From: Geosiphon pyriformis
Lineage: Eukaryota; Glomeromycota; Glomeromycetes; Archaeosporales; Geosiphonaceae
DNA length: 64,000 nt
NCBI GenBank assembly: GCA_016748015.1
Contig: JAAOMT010000607.1
Span: forward strand, 30,999-94,998
Reading direction: 5' to 3'
A program made the position numbers and the translations under genes. Under the pieces are notes generated by a model. The model was not told the DNA's origin. It saw nothing but the letters and a program-made list of their open reading frames with translations, and ran no database searches. The stretch's first letter is position 1. The number at the start of each line of letters is the position of its first letter. This document shows positions 49,230 through 62,629 of the stretch, one piece after another.

Positions 49230-50817
49230 ATGATGTCCTGGTTAACCATTTCCTTAACAGTACTTTACTCATCCCTATTCACATTATCCTCGATAATAAC
49301 AAATACAAGTGCTTCTCCAATATCAAACGCTGCGCTAATATACGATGGAAATAGTTCAACTCGATTGGACATGAACAATACAAATACCTTAGACGAAGCT
49401 CAAGATGCGGACTATAGTATAATTGGTGCAAAATGGTTATTTGGAATTTCATTCGCAATAATGCAATTAAATGCCATCGGCTCAATATACGTTATTTATC
49501 GAACATTTTCAAAATGGTATGGACAAGATGGATATCGAAAAACTTTATCAATGGCTTTGAGAGTTCCTTTTTATATTGCGATATCGGATTTTTGTCTGTA
49601 CATAGCTCATATGTTTAATCAAAGCTATACCGTATTGAATGAGACAACATGGCCTGGTTTTAGTTGCAAAGTTGTTGGTGGTACAGTTTTTTACTTGGTT
49701 GCTGTTAACATGACATTAGGTGAGTTTGAAACTGATTTCAATATTATAAAATGTGTGAGACGATTAGTTTATTAAAAACTAATCTCTCTGATTCAATTTT
49801 CAAATCTATTTCAATAGTTGGTTTCATAGCACTAGCAACTTATCTTCGAGGTAAAAATTATAACCATTTATTCTTCTTAATTGTTTGTTTTTTATAATAA
49901 AACAATCCATTCTTATTAATCATCAATTTTATCTTTCACAACCTTTTAGTCTGTCGTCGAATTTTAATTGATCTAGGCCGTTTTGATTGCAACCTATTTC
50001 TAATAGTCCTTGGATTCCCATTGATCCTAACATTGTGCAGTATCCCATCTTTTGGCCCAAGCACTTATTGGTATGTGCCAAAACAATTCATATCATTTTT
50101 TTTCCGAGTTATTTAGTTGAATAATTAATGTTTAAATTTACTCACCGAATTTTTTATAGGTGTTACACAAATAAAACGAATCACATAATGCCCCTGATAA
50201 CTTTAATTCTAAATTTCTCGATCATCGCCCTCAACATATTTTGTTACTTTTTCACACTACGAGAGATTAATACGTCCGGTAATCGCTTAGCTAATGTTCG
50301 GTCTAAAGATAATCCTGGCCTAGCTGCAAATATTGAGCAAAGAGTCACAAGAAAAGTAGCTGCTTATGTGCTAATATTTACAATTCAATGGACGCCTGCG
50401 ATGCCATATGTAGTTGCGAGTGTTGTTAGTAACGTAAGTAGAATAAATGATCTTTTTGTTTAATTATTATTCATTCTGACAGGAATTTTCATCAAATAAC
50501 GTTTGATTCTTCTAATTATTTGTTGATAGTCAACACCATCAGTAGCACTATACTTACTATGTGACGTTGCCATAAATTTGGGCGGAATCGGTAACTGCAT
50601 ACAATATGTTCTAAACGAAGGTTGGAAACATCGAAACGAGGAATCGACAGATGATACTGAAATTTCATCAAAAAAAATGAATTCAATCAACTCTCGACAA
50701 AAAAATCAGATTGGTACAATTTCCAGTTTTTCAGCAATTCAGACCAGATCCGATGAATATGATTTACAGGACTGGAATTTACCCTCCCCACCACCACTAG
50801 TCGTAGAGCATTATTGA
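49230..50817 (+). CDS. Seven-transmembrane G-protein-coupled-receptor-like protein
   Basis: Five exons (49230-49719, 49818-49850, 49950-50070, 50160-50433, 50530-50817) join to a 401-residue protein. The 33-nt second exon and the others keep the frame exactly. An N-terminal hydrophobic stretch (signal peptide) and an Asn-glycosylation-rich outer segment (NNTN, GNSS) precede seven helices: WLFGISFAIMQLNAIGSIYV, VPFYIAISDFCLYIAHM, VFYLVAVNMTLVGFIAL, LFLIVLGFPLILTLC, IMPLITLILNFSIIALNIFC, VAAYVLIFTIQWTPAMPYVV and SVALYLLCDVAINLGGIG. A Ser/Asn-rich cytoplasmic tail follows. The layout resembles fungal cAMP-receptor-like or Git3-type receptors, which signal through heterotrimeric G proteins to cAMP. 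The ligand is unknown. Class assignment is inference from layout. Confidence 0.82.
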
Positions 50818-51597
50818 TCTTAGTAATGATGATTCTTAATTAAATTTAGGATATGAATCTCACACAAAAGCAGCAAACAACGCATGAGAAATATTTTAAA
50901 ATGATAAAAAAAAAAAAAAAAAAACTTCATTTTGATTACGACTCTTCATAGTTTATGAAATGGGACAATGTATTTATAGTCATTTGGGAAAGCATAGCAT
51001 AATTGTACAAATATATCATATTAACATTATTTATCATAGGAAACAATTAAAGGAAATCGTTACATTGAGTGTTTAACGTAAAAGTTCTCTGATATCAATT
51101 GCACATTTTTTTTTACCTCCATTGTATAAATATGGGGCGTGTGGTGCAAAAAAAACTGATAAAGTGAACATTCAGCATCACTCGAAGCATCAAATTTCTG
51201 ATTATTTAATTTCTTCCTTTTCTTATTCCATAATTTTTTATTATTCAATATACTCCATTTAACAATATCCAAAGTAACGAATCCTAAAGTATAGATTACA
51301 TAAAAGATTCTTTTTTTCTTGTTGTACTATCTTCATACTTTAGATTATTTTTTATTCTTTTTGATGTTAGTCAAATCAGAGTCCTTAAAAGATCATAATT
51401 TATGGGATTTTAATTGTTCTTTAAAATACAACTACATTTATTTCAGGTGGAAATTAAGTTTTACAATAAAAGTTTTTTATATTCAGTTCCTTTACACACA
51501 CATAATTTTTTTAATCTCTTAAGGTTTTTCAGTGATTTTAATAAAAATAAAACAAAAAAAAAGTTTTATATAATGTTAGGTTCTTTTTCTTTATTCA

Positions 51598-51631
<34 letters not shown>

Positions 51632-53030
51632 TGGTAAAAGAACTAAAATATCTAGATTACCATTTGAAAGATAATTATTATTAATACTTGAGCTTATAAG
51701 TTTTATTGAATTTAATAAATCAGATAATAAATAATATTTAAAAAAAAAATTAACCTTTTATTTATTACAAAATTTTTCTATAATAAAACATTCAAAATAA
51801 GCAATTATATTTTACAATAAATTAGTAAAACCCATGTAATTTTAAAAACTTTAAATCTTTTTTAGTTTAAAAAATTTCTTGATATGAAATAAAAATCTCT
51901 TTTTTGTATCATCTAAAAAGTTTAAAAATAAAAAGTTTCTAAAAAGGTTTTAAAAATAAAAGCAAAAAAAAATTATTTCTTATCATCTCTTTATCACAGG
52001 TGTAAAGAGTACTATATTAAATATACAAAAGACAAGAACAAAACTTGAAATTTTGCAATTAAAGTATAAATAATATTGGGCAACGTTATTGTAATTTCCA
52101 AGACACCACATCTTTGAAATTTTTTTTGAAAATAATAGCAAAAGATTCAGCCTCACAAAGATGTTCACGAGAGTATATACAAACAAGAAGGCTGTCAATT
52201 TCAACATTCACGGCAGGCACAAAAAAAAGGCTGCAGACAAATATTGGTGATCAAAAAAAAGTGTCAAAACGGTAGGTTGATTTGATAATGATAAGTGTAG
52301 AAGAAATTTTGAGACAATTATTAAAGAAAAGATATCGTAAGAAACTTTTAATTCTCGAAAATTCTGGAATAATTTTTCTTTAAGTTGATAAATGATTAGA
52401 AGGGGTCCAAGAAAAGCAAAAGTTTCACTAGTATGTAAGCATCAAACTTGAGCGCCAAAAACTTTTTTAGGAAAATCATCACGAGTATTGAATGCCCGAA
52501 AAATTCTACGCCCAGAATTATGGCATTTAAGGTGTGACAAAGGCAAAAAACTGAAACAATTGCCAATCTGATACCACAACAGATGAAGTGCGCCAGAATT
52601 TTTCTAGGCGATAAAAATTCTTTGACAAATGCGGTGTTCAAAGAACTGGTGATCACCGTGAACCATCTTGCAAGATACCATTAAAAAATGTTACCTAAAA
52701 TAAATGTATAATGATTGGTCGATTCTAGATTTAGAGCTTGAGTCAAATAAAATAGAAGCCAGTTATTATTATATATTCAAAATTTGATGACTTAAATATT
52801 TTCTATTTAGCTAATCTTTCAAAAGAATAAATATATATATGCTTTAATTTTTTTCTATTTAATCAAATCATTGGCAAGTATATATATAAAACTGAAGGAA
52901 AAACACTAAAATCCTACCAAACTTTTTAATAAGGAAATATTCAATTTCATGCGATTGAATTTTTAAATAAAAAATTAGAGACTTTTTATTAGTCGGAATG
53001 ATTCGAAAAGTTTTTTAATCAACCATCTCG
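50818..53030. other. Intergenic between the receptor gene and L6
   Basis: AT-rich, with a 19-A run at 50906-50924 about 90 bp past the receptor stop and a (TAA)n tract at 51599-51629. The segment 52130-52690 has mixed, somewhat coding-like composition in several frames with many stops. It may be a decayed gene or element, not identified. Confidence 0.4.
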
Positions 53031-54638
53031 TTAATCATATTTAAGCAAACTATTAGCGGGTCTAGATAGAAGCCTTGGGTAAATTCCATCCATATTTAAA
53101 GCGCAATTCCCCATTTCTATTCCAAAATATAGACCATTATGAGCCATAACACTTTCTGGTTCAGAGTAAATTTGTGCAGCATTACATTCCTAGAAATTAT
53201 CAAAAAAGAAAATTTTATAAGTTGAGAGGCAAAAAAAAAAGAAAAGAGAAATTTCTCTATTTCAAATTTCAAATTATTACAGGATGCTCCGCAGTCCTAT
53301 CCCAAAATTCATCAAGATTCATCAAAAAATTATCACATTGATAAAGCGGGTAATATGATGCACCATTGCCTACGCAATCACAAACCGGCCAGGCAATCCA
53401 ATGTTCAACTTCATGATGCTGAAATTTAACTCCATTCTGATCCAATACTGGATAATGAGGGAAAAAATCATTGGTATGTGTCACTCGGTAGATAGTGTTC
53501 ATGAGGAATTGATTGATCATTTTTGCAAACGCTGAATCTCCAATACGTGGTTGTCCAAACGTAATTGCCGAGATCACAGCCGACCCCCAGATAGTTTCCA
53601 TTCCGTACTTCTCCATATCATAGATTTTTAGCAATTTAAACTGCAAGGCAGCAAGTAATGCATATACTATTTTCAAAAATTAATGAAAAGAAAAATATTG
53701 AAGGAGATATATTATTCATACGCAGTTGAAAAATTTTTAGATTTGAAAATTTTTTAATTTGAGTAAAACAAACCTCCTCCAATAGAATGACCTACAAACT
53801 TTACATTTATACTTTTCTCATAGTAATCAATTCCATTGCTTCTTTTAAAAACAACATCCATTAAAGATTTGATTTTTAGAATTATTTTCTGAAATGCTGG
53901 ATCAAAGTTAACTTTCCAGGATGATTCAACCAATGGGACGTCGGGCTTGGTCCAATTTAGAAGATATTTGTACGGTTTCATTTTATAAATTCCATTTTGT
54001 AGTTCTTTTAATGTAATCATTGGCGCCCAAAAGGTTACAATTATATCATATCCATCGGGACCACGATCAATAAAGGCATGTGCTACCCCATTAATTTTAT
54101 TATATAATAAAATATTTGATTAGTTGATGATGAAGGAGTTTATTAGATCTTTGTAAGAAAAAAAAGAAAAAAGCTTCCAACCTTTAAAACCACCAAAGTG
54201 GAGCATTAACTTTTTTTTTTTTAAGCAATAAGCCAAATTTGCAAACCTGGCCATACGGGCTAAATCCTTATGAAAATATGGTAGTTCAGTTTTGGGTGGG
54301 TATGGAGTTCTACCTGTCGAGTCCACCATAGCTCTTTTCATTTTCAGTTGGCCATAATGTTGTGTTAAATTTTGATGAAAAATATTTGATTGATCCAATA
54401 TGATCGACTGAACCGAGTTATTTGGAAGTTGACCAATCAAACTAAAATTTAAATGATTTTTTGACTTTATTAAATTTTGAAGCTGATTATCATTCCAGCT
54501 TATTGTATGAGAATGTAAAAAAAATAGTCCAACATTAAATGTGCAAGAAATTAAGAATATGAAAATAGGAAAAATGATGAAAATTTTTTTTATGTAAAGA
54601 TCGTTATTTTTTAATTTATGAAATTGAATTTGAAACAT
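53031..54638 (-). CDS. Class-3 lipase L6, canonical triad
   Basis: Four exons on the minus strand (54638-54182, 54082-53774, 53666-53281, 53189-53031) give 436 residues. The start chosen is MFQIQFHKLKNND, just before a membrane anchor (KIFIIFPIFIFLISCTFNV). The ORF is open 51 codons further upstream, to a Met at 54791. The anchor suggests a secreted or type-II membrane protein. The elbow VGHSIGGV (249-256) holds the nucleophile Ser252. Asp lies in THTNDFFPHYP, and His in FQHHEVEHWI. TFGQPRIGDSAFA follows the elbow. These are the features of fungal triacylglycerol lipases and related esterases. The C-terminal exon ECNAAQ and GLYFGIEMGNC match the family. One of two members here expected to be active; substrate is not predictable beyond a lipid or ester. 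Confidence 0.85.
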
Positions 54639-55727
54639 ATTGACACAGAAACTTTCAAACTCATTACCTTTACTGAATATATTTATAAACCGGCAAAAGT
54701 AGAAATAAAAAACGAGCTCATTTTTGCAACCAATTTTAATTCGACAGATTTGGATTTTGTATTTGTTGATGAGTAATAAATTGCTTTTCAATTAAGACCG
54801 ACACTATTCTAAATATATCATCCCGGTCAGCAGAATTTATGGTTGGGACCTCCGGATAAGTAACTATTAGCAAAAAAGATATTTTAAAAGATATGCATAA
54901 AATTAATATTGGTAATATCGGAAAAATTAATTTAGTCTCGTGATAAGGGAGACAGTCATCAGTTGATTGTTTTTATCATTTTTTTTTTTTTTTTTTTGGT
55001 GTAGGATTAAAAAAAAGTCACTAGGAATATGTGAAACCAAATTATTGTTAAATATTAAATCATCAAGTATACAAAAAATTCTAATATTTATGTTATTATC
55101 AAGATTTTACTTTGAAGATAATCTATGGATGTTTCGCTAATTTGATAAGATAAAATAAGACTTTTAAATTATCTGTTTTTTCAACAAAAAATTTTTTGAA
55201 ATTTGATTTTATTCCTTGGAAAGAAGTTATAGTAATTTTGAATTCCTTTGCTCTAGTTATTTATTGTATACCATTTAAAAAAAGGGAAATCACGAAATTA
55301 ATAAAAAATTATTGAAGCAAAGAAAAAAAATTTTTAATCTCCCTTAGAAAGTTGAGATGACAATAACATGGAAAATTGAAGTGCAAATAGAGAGATTCAA
55401 TTATTTTTCAAAAATTTAATATAGCTATTTGTTTATCAAATAGTATTTACAATACGTTAGAAAATTTCCAAGTTTTCCCAAATAATTATAAGACATTCTT
55501 TGAATTTCTAGCGTAAAAGTTTAAATATCACTTTTGGAATATGAAGCATGAACAATTCATGATTAGTATGTTTGAGTTTATTTTTTGTTAGAATTATTGC
55601 TTTATAAGCATTAAATTTTTTTCCAAAATTTTTTTTCAAGTTTTTTTGGTTCATATTTAATTTTATAACATCTCAAAAGCTTTAAGTTTGAATAATTTTC
55701 TTTTGTTTTTATTTCTCTCTAACTTAC
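54639..55727. other. Intergenic between L6 and L7
   Basis: AT-rich spacer with a T-run at about 54980. No other feature. Confidence 0.4.
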
Positions 55728-55837
55728 TTATGGACATATATTCATAATATAACCAAAATATGGCCCAAAGTGATCCGAAATGTTCGCGGATCGTCTTCCA
55801 CTTGCATAACGTCTGTGTTTTGCCTCTTGATTGCATT

Positions 55838-55873
<36 letters not shown>

Positions 55874-57175
55874 AAAGAATAATCAAATTTCGTCTAGTCA
55901 TCAAAATATTGAAAACAAACCAAATATGAAAACTTAAATACCGGATTCGCTCTGAAACTATCCTGGGCAAAACACTTGAATACTGTGGGAAATATTGGTG
56001 GTTTTTGTTGAATATACGTTGGGGCACATTCACATTGATTCTGTATTGGGATCCAGTATTCTGTTGCTAATGGAGCATAATATATGATGGCCTTGGTCTC
56101 AGGGTTATTACCAAATTTTGGCCACAATGGAGTCCAGTCATCAGCGTACGTGACTCGATAAACATCCAATTTACTATAAACATATTTTACAAATTCAATG
56201 TTTCCCATTAAAGGCATTCCAAAGGTAACAACAACGGGTCGTGTTTTCAAATTGTGATACGTCACAAATTCAAGTGCTGCATAAACAGCAAAAACTATTT
56301 CATTAAAAGTTATAAAGTATTTAATCAAGAGTATTATGTATTAATCAGAAGTGTTTGAGAAAAATAGTTAAAAAGAATATTACCACCAGCTCGGCCAAAA
56401 CCTGTAAAGGTAAAAGAATTTTCCATCGTTTTAAATTTAATCATTTTCTCCCAAAACCGAACGCTAGCTTTTAACCATCGATTGTAGAAAAGCTCTTCAA
56501 CAAAAGCATCAGAAAGATTTGAATATCGAACAGCTACTCCGGTACCTCTTCTTCTATTACTGTAATGCACTTCATGGCTTCGAAAAAAAATTATAGCTTG
56601 TTGTGGTTCCCCTGACTGTAGGGATGAAAGTTTTTGAGGAAATCCAGCTGCAAAGCTTAAAATACTTATTCAAAGTTTGGAAATTTCGAAATTTTTGGAC
56701 TTCAAATTAGCTCACCCATCACTTTTGGTCCTAAGCCATCACGTCGAGATTTAAGACATGCGGCTTCTCTTGCCATATAAGCATGATTCGCTAGCATTCC
56801 TAAAATTTTTGTGTCATTTATTTCCAACTTGTAAAATATGGTTTTTTCTAATGCCATTGATATTCTGCTATCAATTTGGGATAACTTGAAACTATCGAAA
56901 TCTTTTGATTCAAGTCTATCAGGAACAAAATGATTGTATTCTAAATTTCTGACCATTAATAAGCTCGGTAAATATGAGAAATTGGTTTGTTCGATTTTCA
57001 ATCCATATACACGACCATTGAAACTTTCAGGGTGTATAGCTACCATCGTGGTCAACAAAAAGATTGTAAAAATTAAGGAAATGTATGTCCAACAGTATTT
57101 TTTGCAAATCAAAGTTTGACACTGTTTTTGATAAAATCTCGTAATAAATTCTTTTTTGGGTTTTGTCAAGTTCAT
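55728..57175 (-). CDS. Lipase-like protein L7, triad Ser and His missing
   Basis: Four exons on the minus strand (57175-56716, 56647-56384, 56294-55942, 55838-55728) give 395 residues with family intron phases. After a basic start, residues about 29-47 (TYISLIFTIFLLTTMVAIH) form a signal anchor. The elbow is TGFGRAGV with Gly238 at the Ser position, as in L1-L4. Asp is kept in YADDWTP; the His site before TEYW is Pro (PLATEYWI). The C-terminal exon KCNQEA and DHFGPYFGYIMNICP keeps the end Cys. It diverges well from L1-L4, so the GFGRAG state is older than their duplication. The last intron is odd: in mRNA sense its 3' end is a run of 33 A before the AG. Confidence 0.83.
55840..55872. repeat. 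33-base poly-T run inside the last intron of L7
   Basis: An uninterrupted T run on the plus strand, immediately next to the splice acceptor used for L7's final exon on the minus strand. Likely length-variable. Confidence 0.95.
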
Positions 57176-59718
<2,543 letters not shown>

Positions 59719-60682
59719 TTAATAGTTTGTTGGCCTTCCATTTGACTTTAATACTGCTTCAATCCTCTGTAAGATTGAGACAATACCCTCTTCAAGGGAT
59801 ATAGGCATCGAATTTCTCCCATTCCTTTTTTAGCGTAATTTTAAGTTCGACCATAGACTTGGAGAAAATTCATGTCTTTGGATATTTTCCTTCAACAGCT
59901 TCCAAATGTTCTTAATTAGATTCAGGGCTGGCAAATTTGCTTGCTAGTTAATAGTCTTAATTTTATTTCCGTTAATTGTTTTTGGATTTTTCCCGTAGTA
60001 TGAATCAGCAGGTTATTTTGCTGAAAAATTGTGTAGCCTCCACTTAATAGCTTAAATACGTTCTGAAGTTAGTATTTTTACAAATATCGATGGTCCTTTT
60101 AATCTTCCTGCAAAACACCCTAAAAATTATAGATTTTTGTGCATTTTTGAAAGTAAGGGCTAAGGTTTTAGCATTAAATTCTTCTTCAGTGTGCCGCCAA
60201 ATGTTTGGTTGTCGTGATTGCTTCCCGATTCCACACTCGTCTCATCAGAAAAGATAGCTTTTCCCAATCGCAAGCGGTTTTAGTTTTATTTTCCTTACAC
60301 AATCTAACACGAGTATAAGCATGTGTTTCTGAGATTCAAGATTTTTTTTGCTGCAATATGTGAGTGAAATCCGGAATTGTAGGTACATTTGCAGCAATTG
60401 ACAGACTACATTTCAGACCTGAATTATTGACAATTCATGAAGTGATGCAGGTCATTTTTCTTTGACTTTATACACCAATACATCTTTTTCGTGGTTGCTA
60501 AGAATTTGTGATCTTCCAGAACGTAGTAAATTTTATTTTTTTGGTACTCGTCAATAGAGAGCTGTATCGTTGTGAAGTCACGTTAAACCATTTTTGTAAT
60601 TTTAACAGGATTTTATGGTTATCATGTATGCCAGAATCTTCCCTTTTTCAATTTCGTTTAAATATTTATAAATAGGTGCCAT
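59719..60682 (-). pseudogene. Tc1/mariner transposase relic, nearly full length
   Basis: On the minus strand the relic runs from ATG at 60682 (MAPIYKYLNEIEKGKIL) to TAA at 59719 (SNGRPTNY), about 960 bp, close to the length of a Tc1-type transposase gene. In order and across frames are: a helix-turn-helix region; FSDETSVESGSN, with the first catalytic Asp, at about 60225-60260; GCFAGRLKGPSIFV; NLPALNLIKNIWKLLKEN, the SPDLNPIENLW block, at about 59895-59950; and the tail EGIVSILQRIEAVLK. Several stops and frameshifts make it inactive. Flanks show at best a weak ATACxAxTTTGCAT similarity, not a clear inverted repeat. It lies in the gap between L7 and L8. Confidence 0.85.
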
Positions 60683-61193
60683 TTTTACACAACAATATTA
60701 CAATGTTAGAAATTCGTAAAAAAGTAAATAAATTTAAAGTTTATTTGTCAAGAAAATGAGAAAACTTGATATATGTACATCTATTTTGATATTTAAAAGT
60801 GGTCAAACATGCAAAATCGTATAAAGAAGAATTCTCAGAAGACATTTTATAATATAATCATTTAATAAAAAAATTTGATTTTCCAACTAACACATGTTTC
60901 ATTATTGATATCAAATAATTTCATTGCACATTTATATAGCCAGCAATGCTTCTGAAAGAAATGAACACAATCTGTTGGGTGAAGGTTGAGTTACCGACCC
61001 AAACTTCGCGCTCGGGATTAATTTTCTGAAATCATATTGGTCAGCACATTTCCTTCTGCTATAAAGGATCTATATATTACTGATCAACCAAAAGAAATAC
61101 ATGAATTTATTTTAGTAATACATTTCGGAATAACTATTTTTCTATATAAAAAAGAAGGCTTGGAAATTAACATGTGTTCTATATTCATTAAAC
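60683..61193. other. 5' flank of L8
   Basis: A mixed AT-rich region with TTATATAGCC (about 60932), a possible TATA element, far from the ATG. No homology to the L1-L3 promoters was noticed. Confidence 0.35.
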
Positions 61194-62629
61194 ATGAACT
61201 ACGAAAAGGTTGTCTTGACCCAATATATCTTTCACAGAATTTTCAACCGAATTCTTATTCTCTTTATTCTTTTCCTAATTATATTTCTTTTAAAAACTAA
61301 AGCTATAAATAAAAACTTAACCTTTCATCTAGAATCTGACAATAAAAGTAATATTCAATCAGAAAATCATACTCTCAACTTATATACCAAAAATGAAAGA
61401 GTCAAAAAGTTTTCCAAATTAAATCTATTTACTTCACTTGACAAAAATTTAAAGTTGAACAATTCAAACTGGAAGAGAGAAGATGCCCTACATTCAATAA
61501 TTGTACCTGTTACTGACGAGAGAATACTTCAAATGCTTTATTATATGGCCTTCAAGGCCCATGAAATTTCATGCATAGATGAGAATGCAAAAGGGAATAT
61601 GCAAATTGGACATGATGTTTTTGGTAATTCTTTGATTCTAATTTATAAACTTCAATTAAACGTGAAATAGGCTAACAATGGAGAATTTTTATTCTAAAAA
61701 TTATAAAAGTGAGTTTGCCTCAGACATTAGCCTTTTTTGATTCAGCAGTTGCACCCAACCTTCGAAAAAAAAATGTTGTAACATTTCACAGCAAAGAAAT
61801 TAGCTACGGTCGATGGACGCACATAGATTGGGGGCCAAAATCGTATTCTGGAATGTTGTTTGTTTCATATTTTTTTAATAAATGGATGAGATATCGGGAA
61901 AATTTCTGGAAAAAAATGAACCAAGTTGAAACGGATAAAAATTTTCTAAAAGCCAGAAAAAGTTTTGCTTTTGTTGGACATAGTTTTGGTGGGGGTAAGT
62001 ATTTCATTAAACTAAATACAGTAAACAATTATTTATTTATTCTTTAAGAAACAATCAACTGTTTTTTAAATTTTATGCCTAGTTTTTGCAGTATATGCAG
62101 CGTTAGAATTTTACGGAAAACACAAAGCCATACCTTTTGTAATTACATTTGGCCAGCCAAGAATGGGAGATATAAAATTTGTAGCATCTGCAATTACAAG
62201 ACTGTTTATATATCGTGTCACTAATGCTGATGATTGGGTTTCAAGTTTTCCGAAGAATAAAGATGGTTTCAAATATACGCACTTAACCCCAGAATATTGG
62301 TCTCCATTACAAGAAGATTGTGACTGTATAGGAACAGAAGTTAGCAAGATCAATGAGGATACTCGACCACCTGCTTACCCAAGGGTTTACAAATGTTGGA
62401 AGCTTAGAGGAGAATGATGTAAATTAAGTTATTATTTGGTAACTGATTTGTGTCATGCAAAATAATAAATCTGAAAATTTTTATATTTTTATATTTTAAA
62501 CCGTCCTGGCGAAGCTAGAAATGCAATTTACAATGGCGTCGCCGAAGAAAACTCAATAAGAGACCAAGGAAAATATTTGATGATCATGCTGGGCCGTATT
62601 TCGGTTTTGTAATGGGAAGGTGTTTTTAA
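61194..62629 (+). CDS. Class-3 lipase L8, canonical triad, last exon out of frame
   Basis: Exons 61194-61623, 61710-61994 and 62092 onward. Residues about 13-33 form a signal anchor (RILILFILFLIIFLL). The elbow VGHSFGGV (232-239) has nucleophile Ser235. Asp is in VTNADDWVSSFP, and His in YTHLTPEYW. TFGQPRMGD follows the elbow. So the triad is complete. Exon 3 as written reads into TGA at 62415-62417, giving 346 residues. A conserved final exon lies at 62519-62629: 37 codons, KCNLQW to DHAGPYFGFVMGRCF, the same length as in L5 and L7. A gtaaat donor at 62419 would be reached in phase if exon 3 were one base shorter. A single-base insertion (or assembly error) therefore appears to cut off the family's C-terminal module. 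Confidence 0.8.

Noticed and set aside
50906-50924. Poly-A run after the receptor gene as a retroposition mark
   Set aside because: The receptor gene has four introns, so it is not a processed copy; the run is just a homopolymer.
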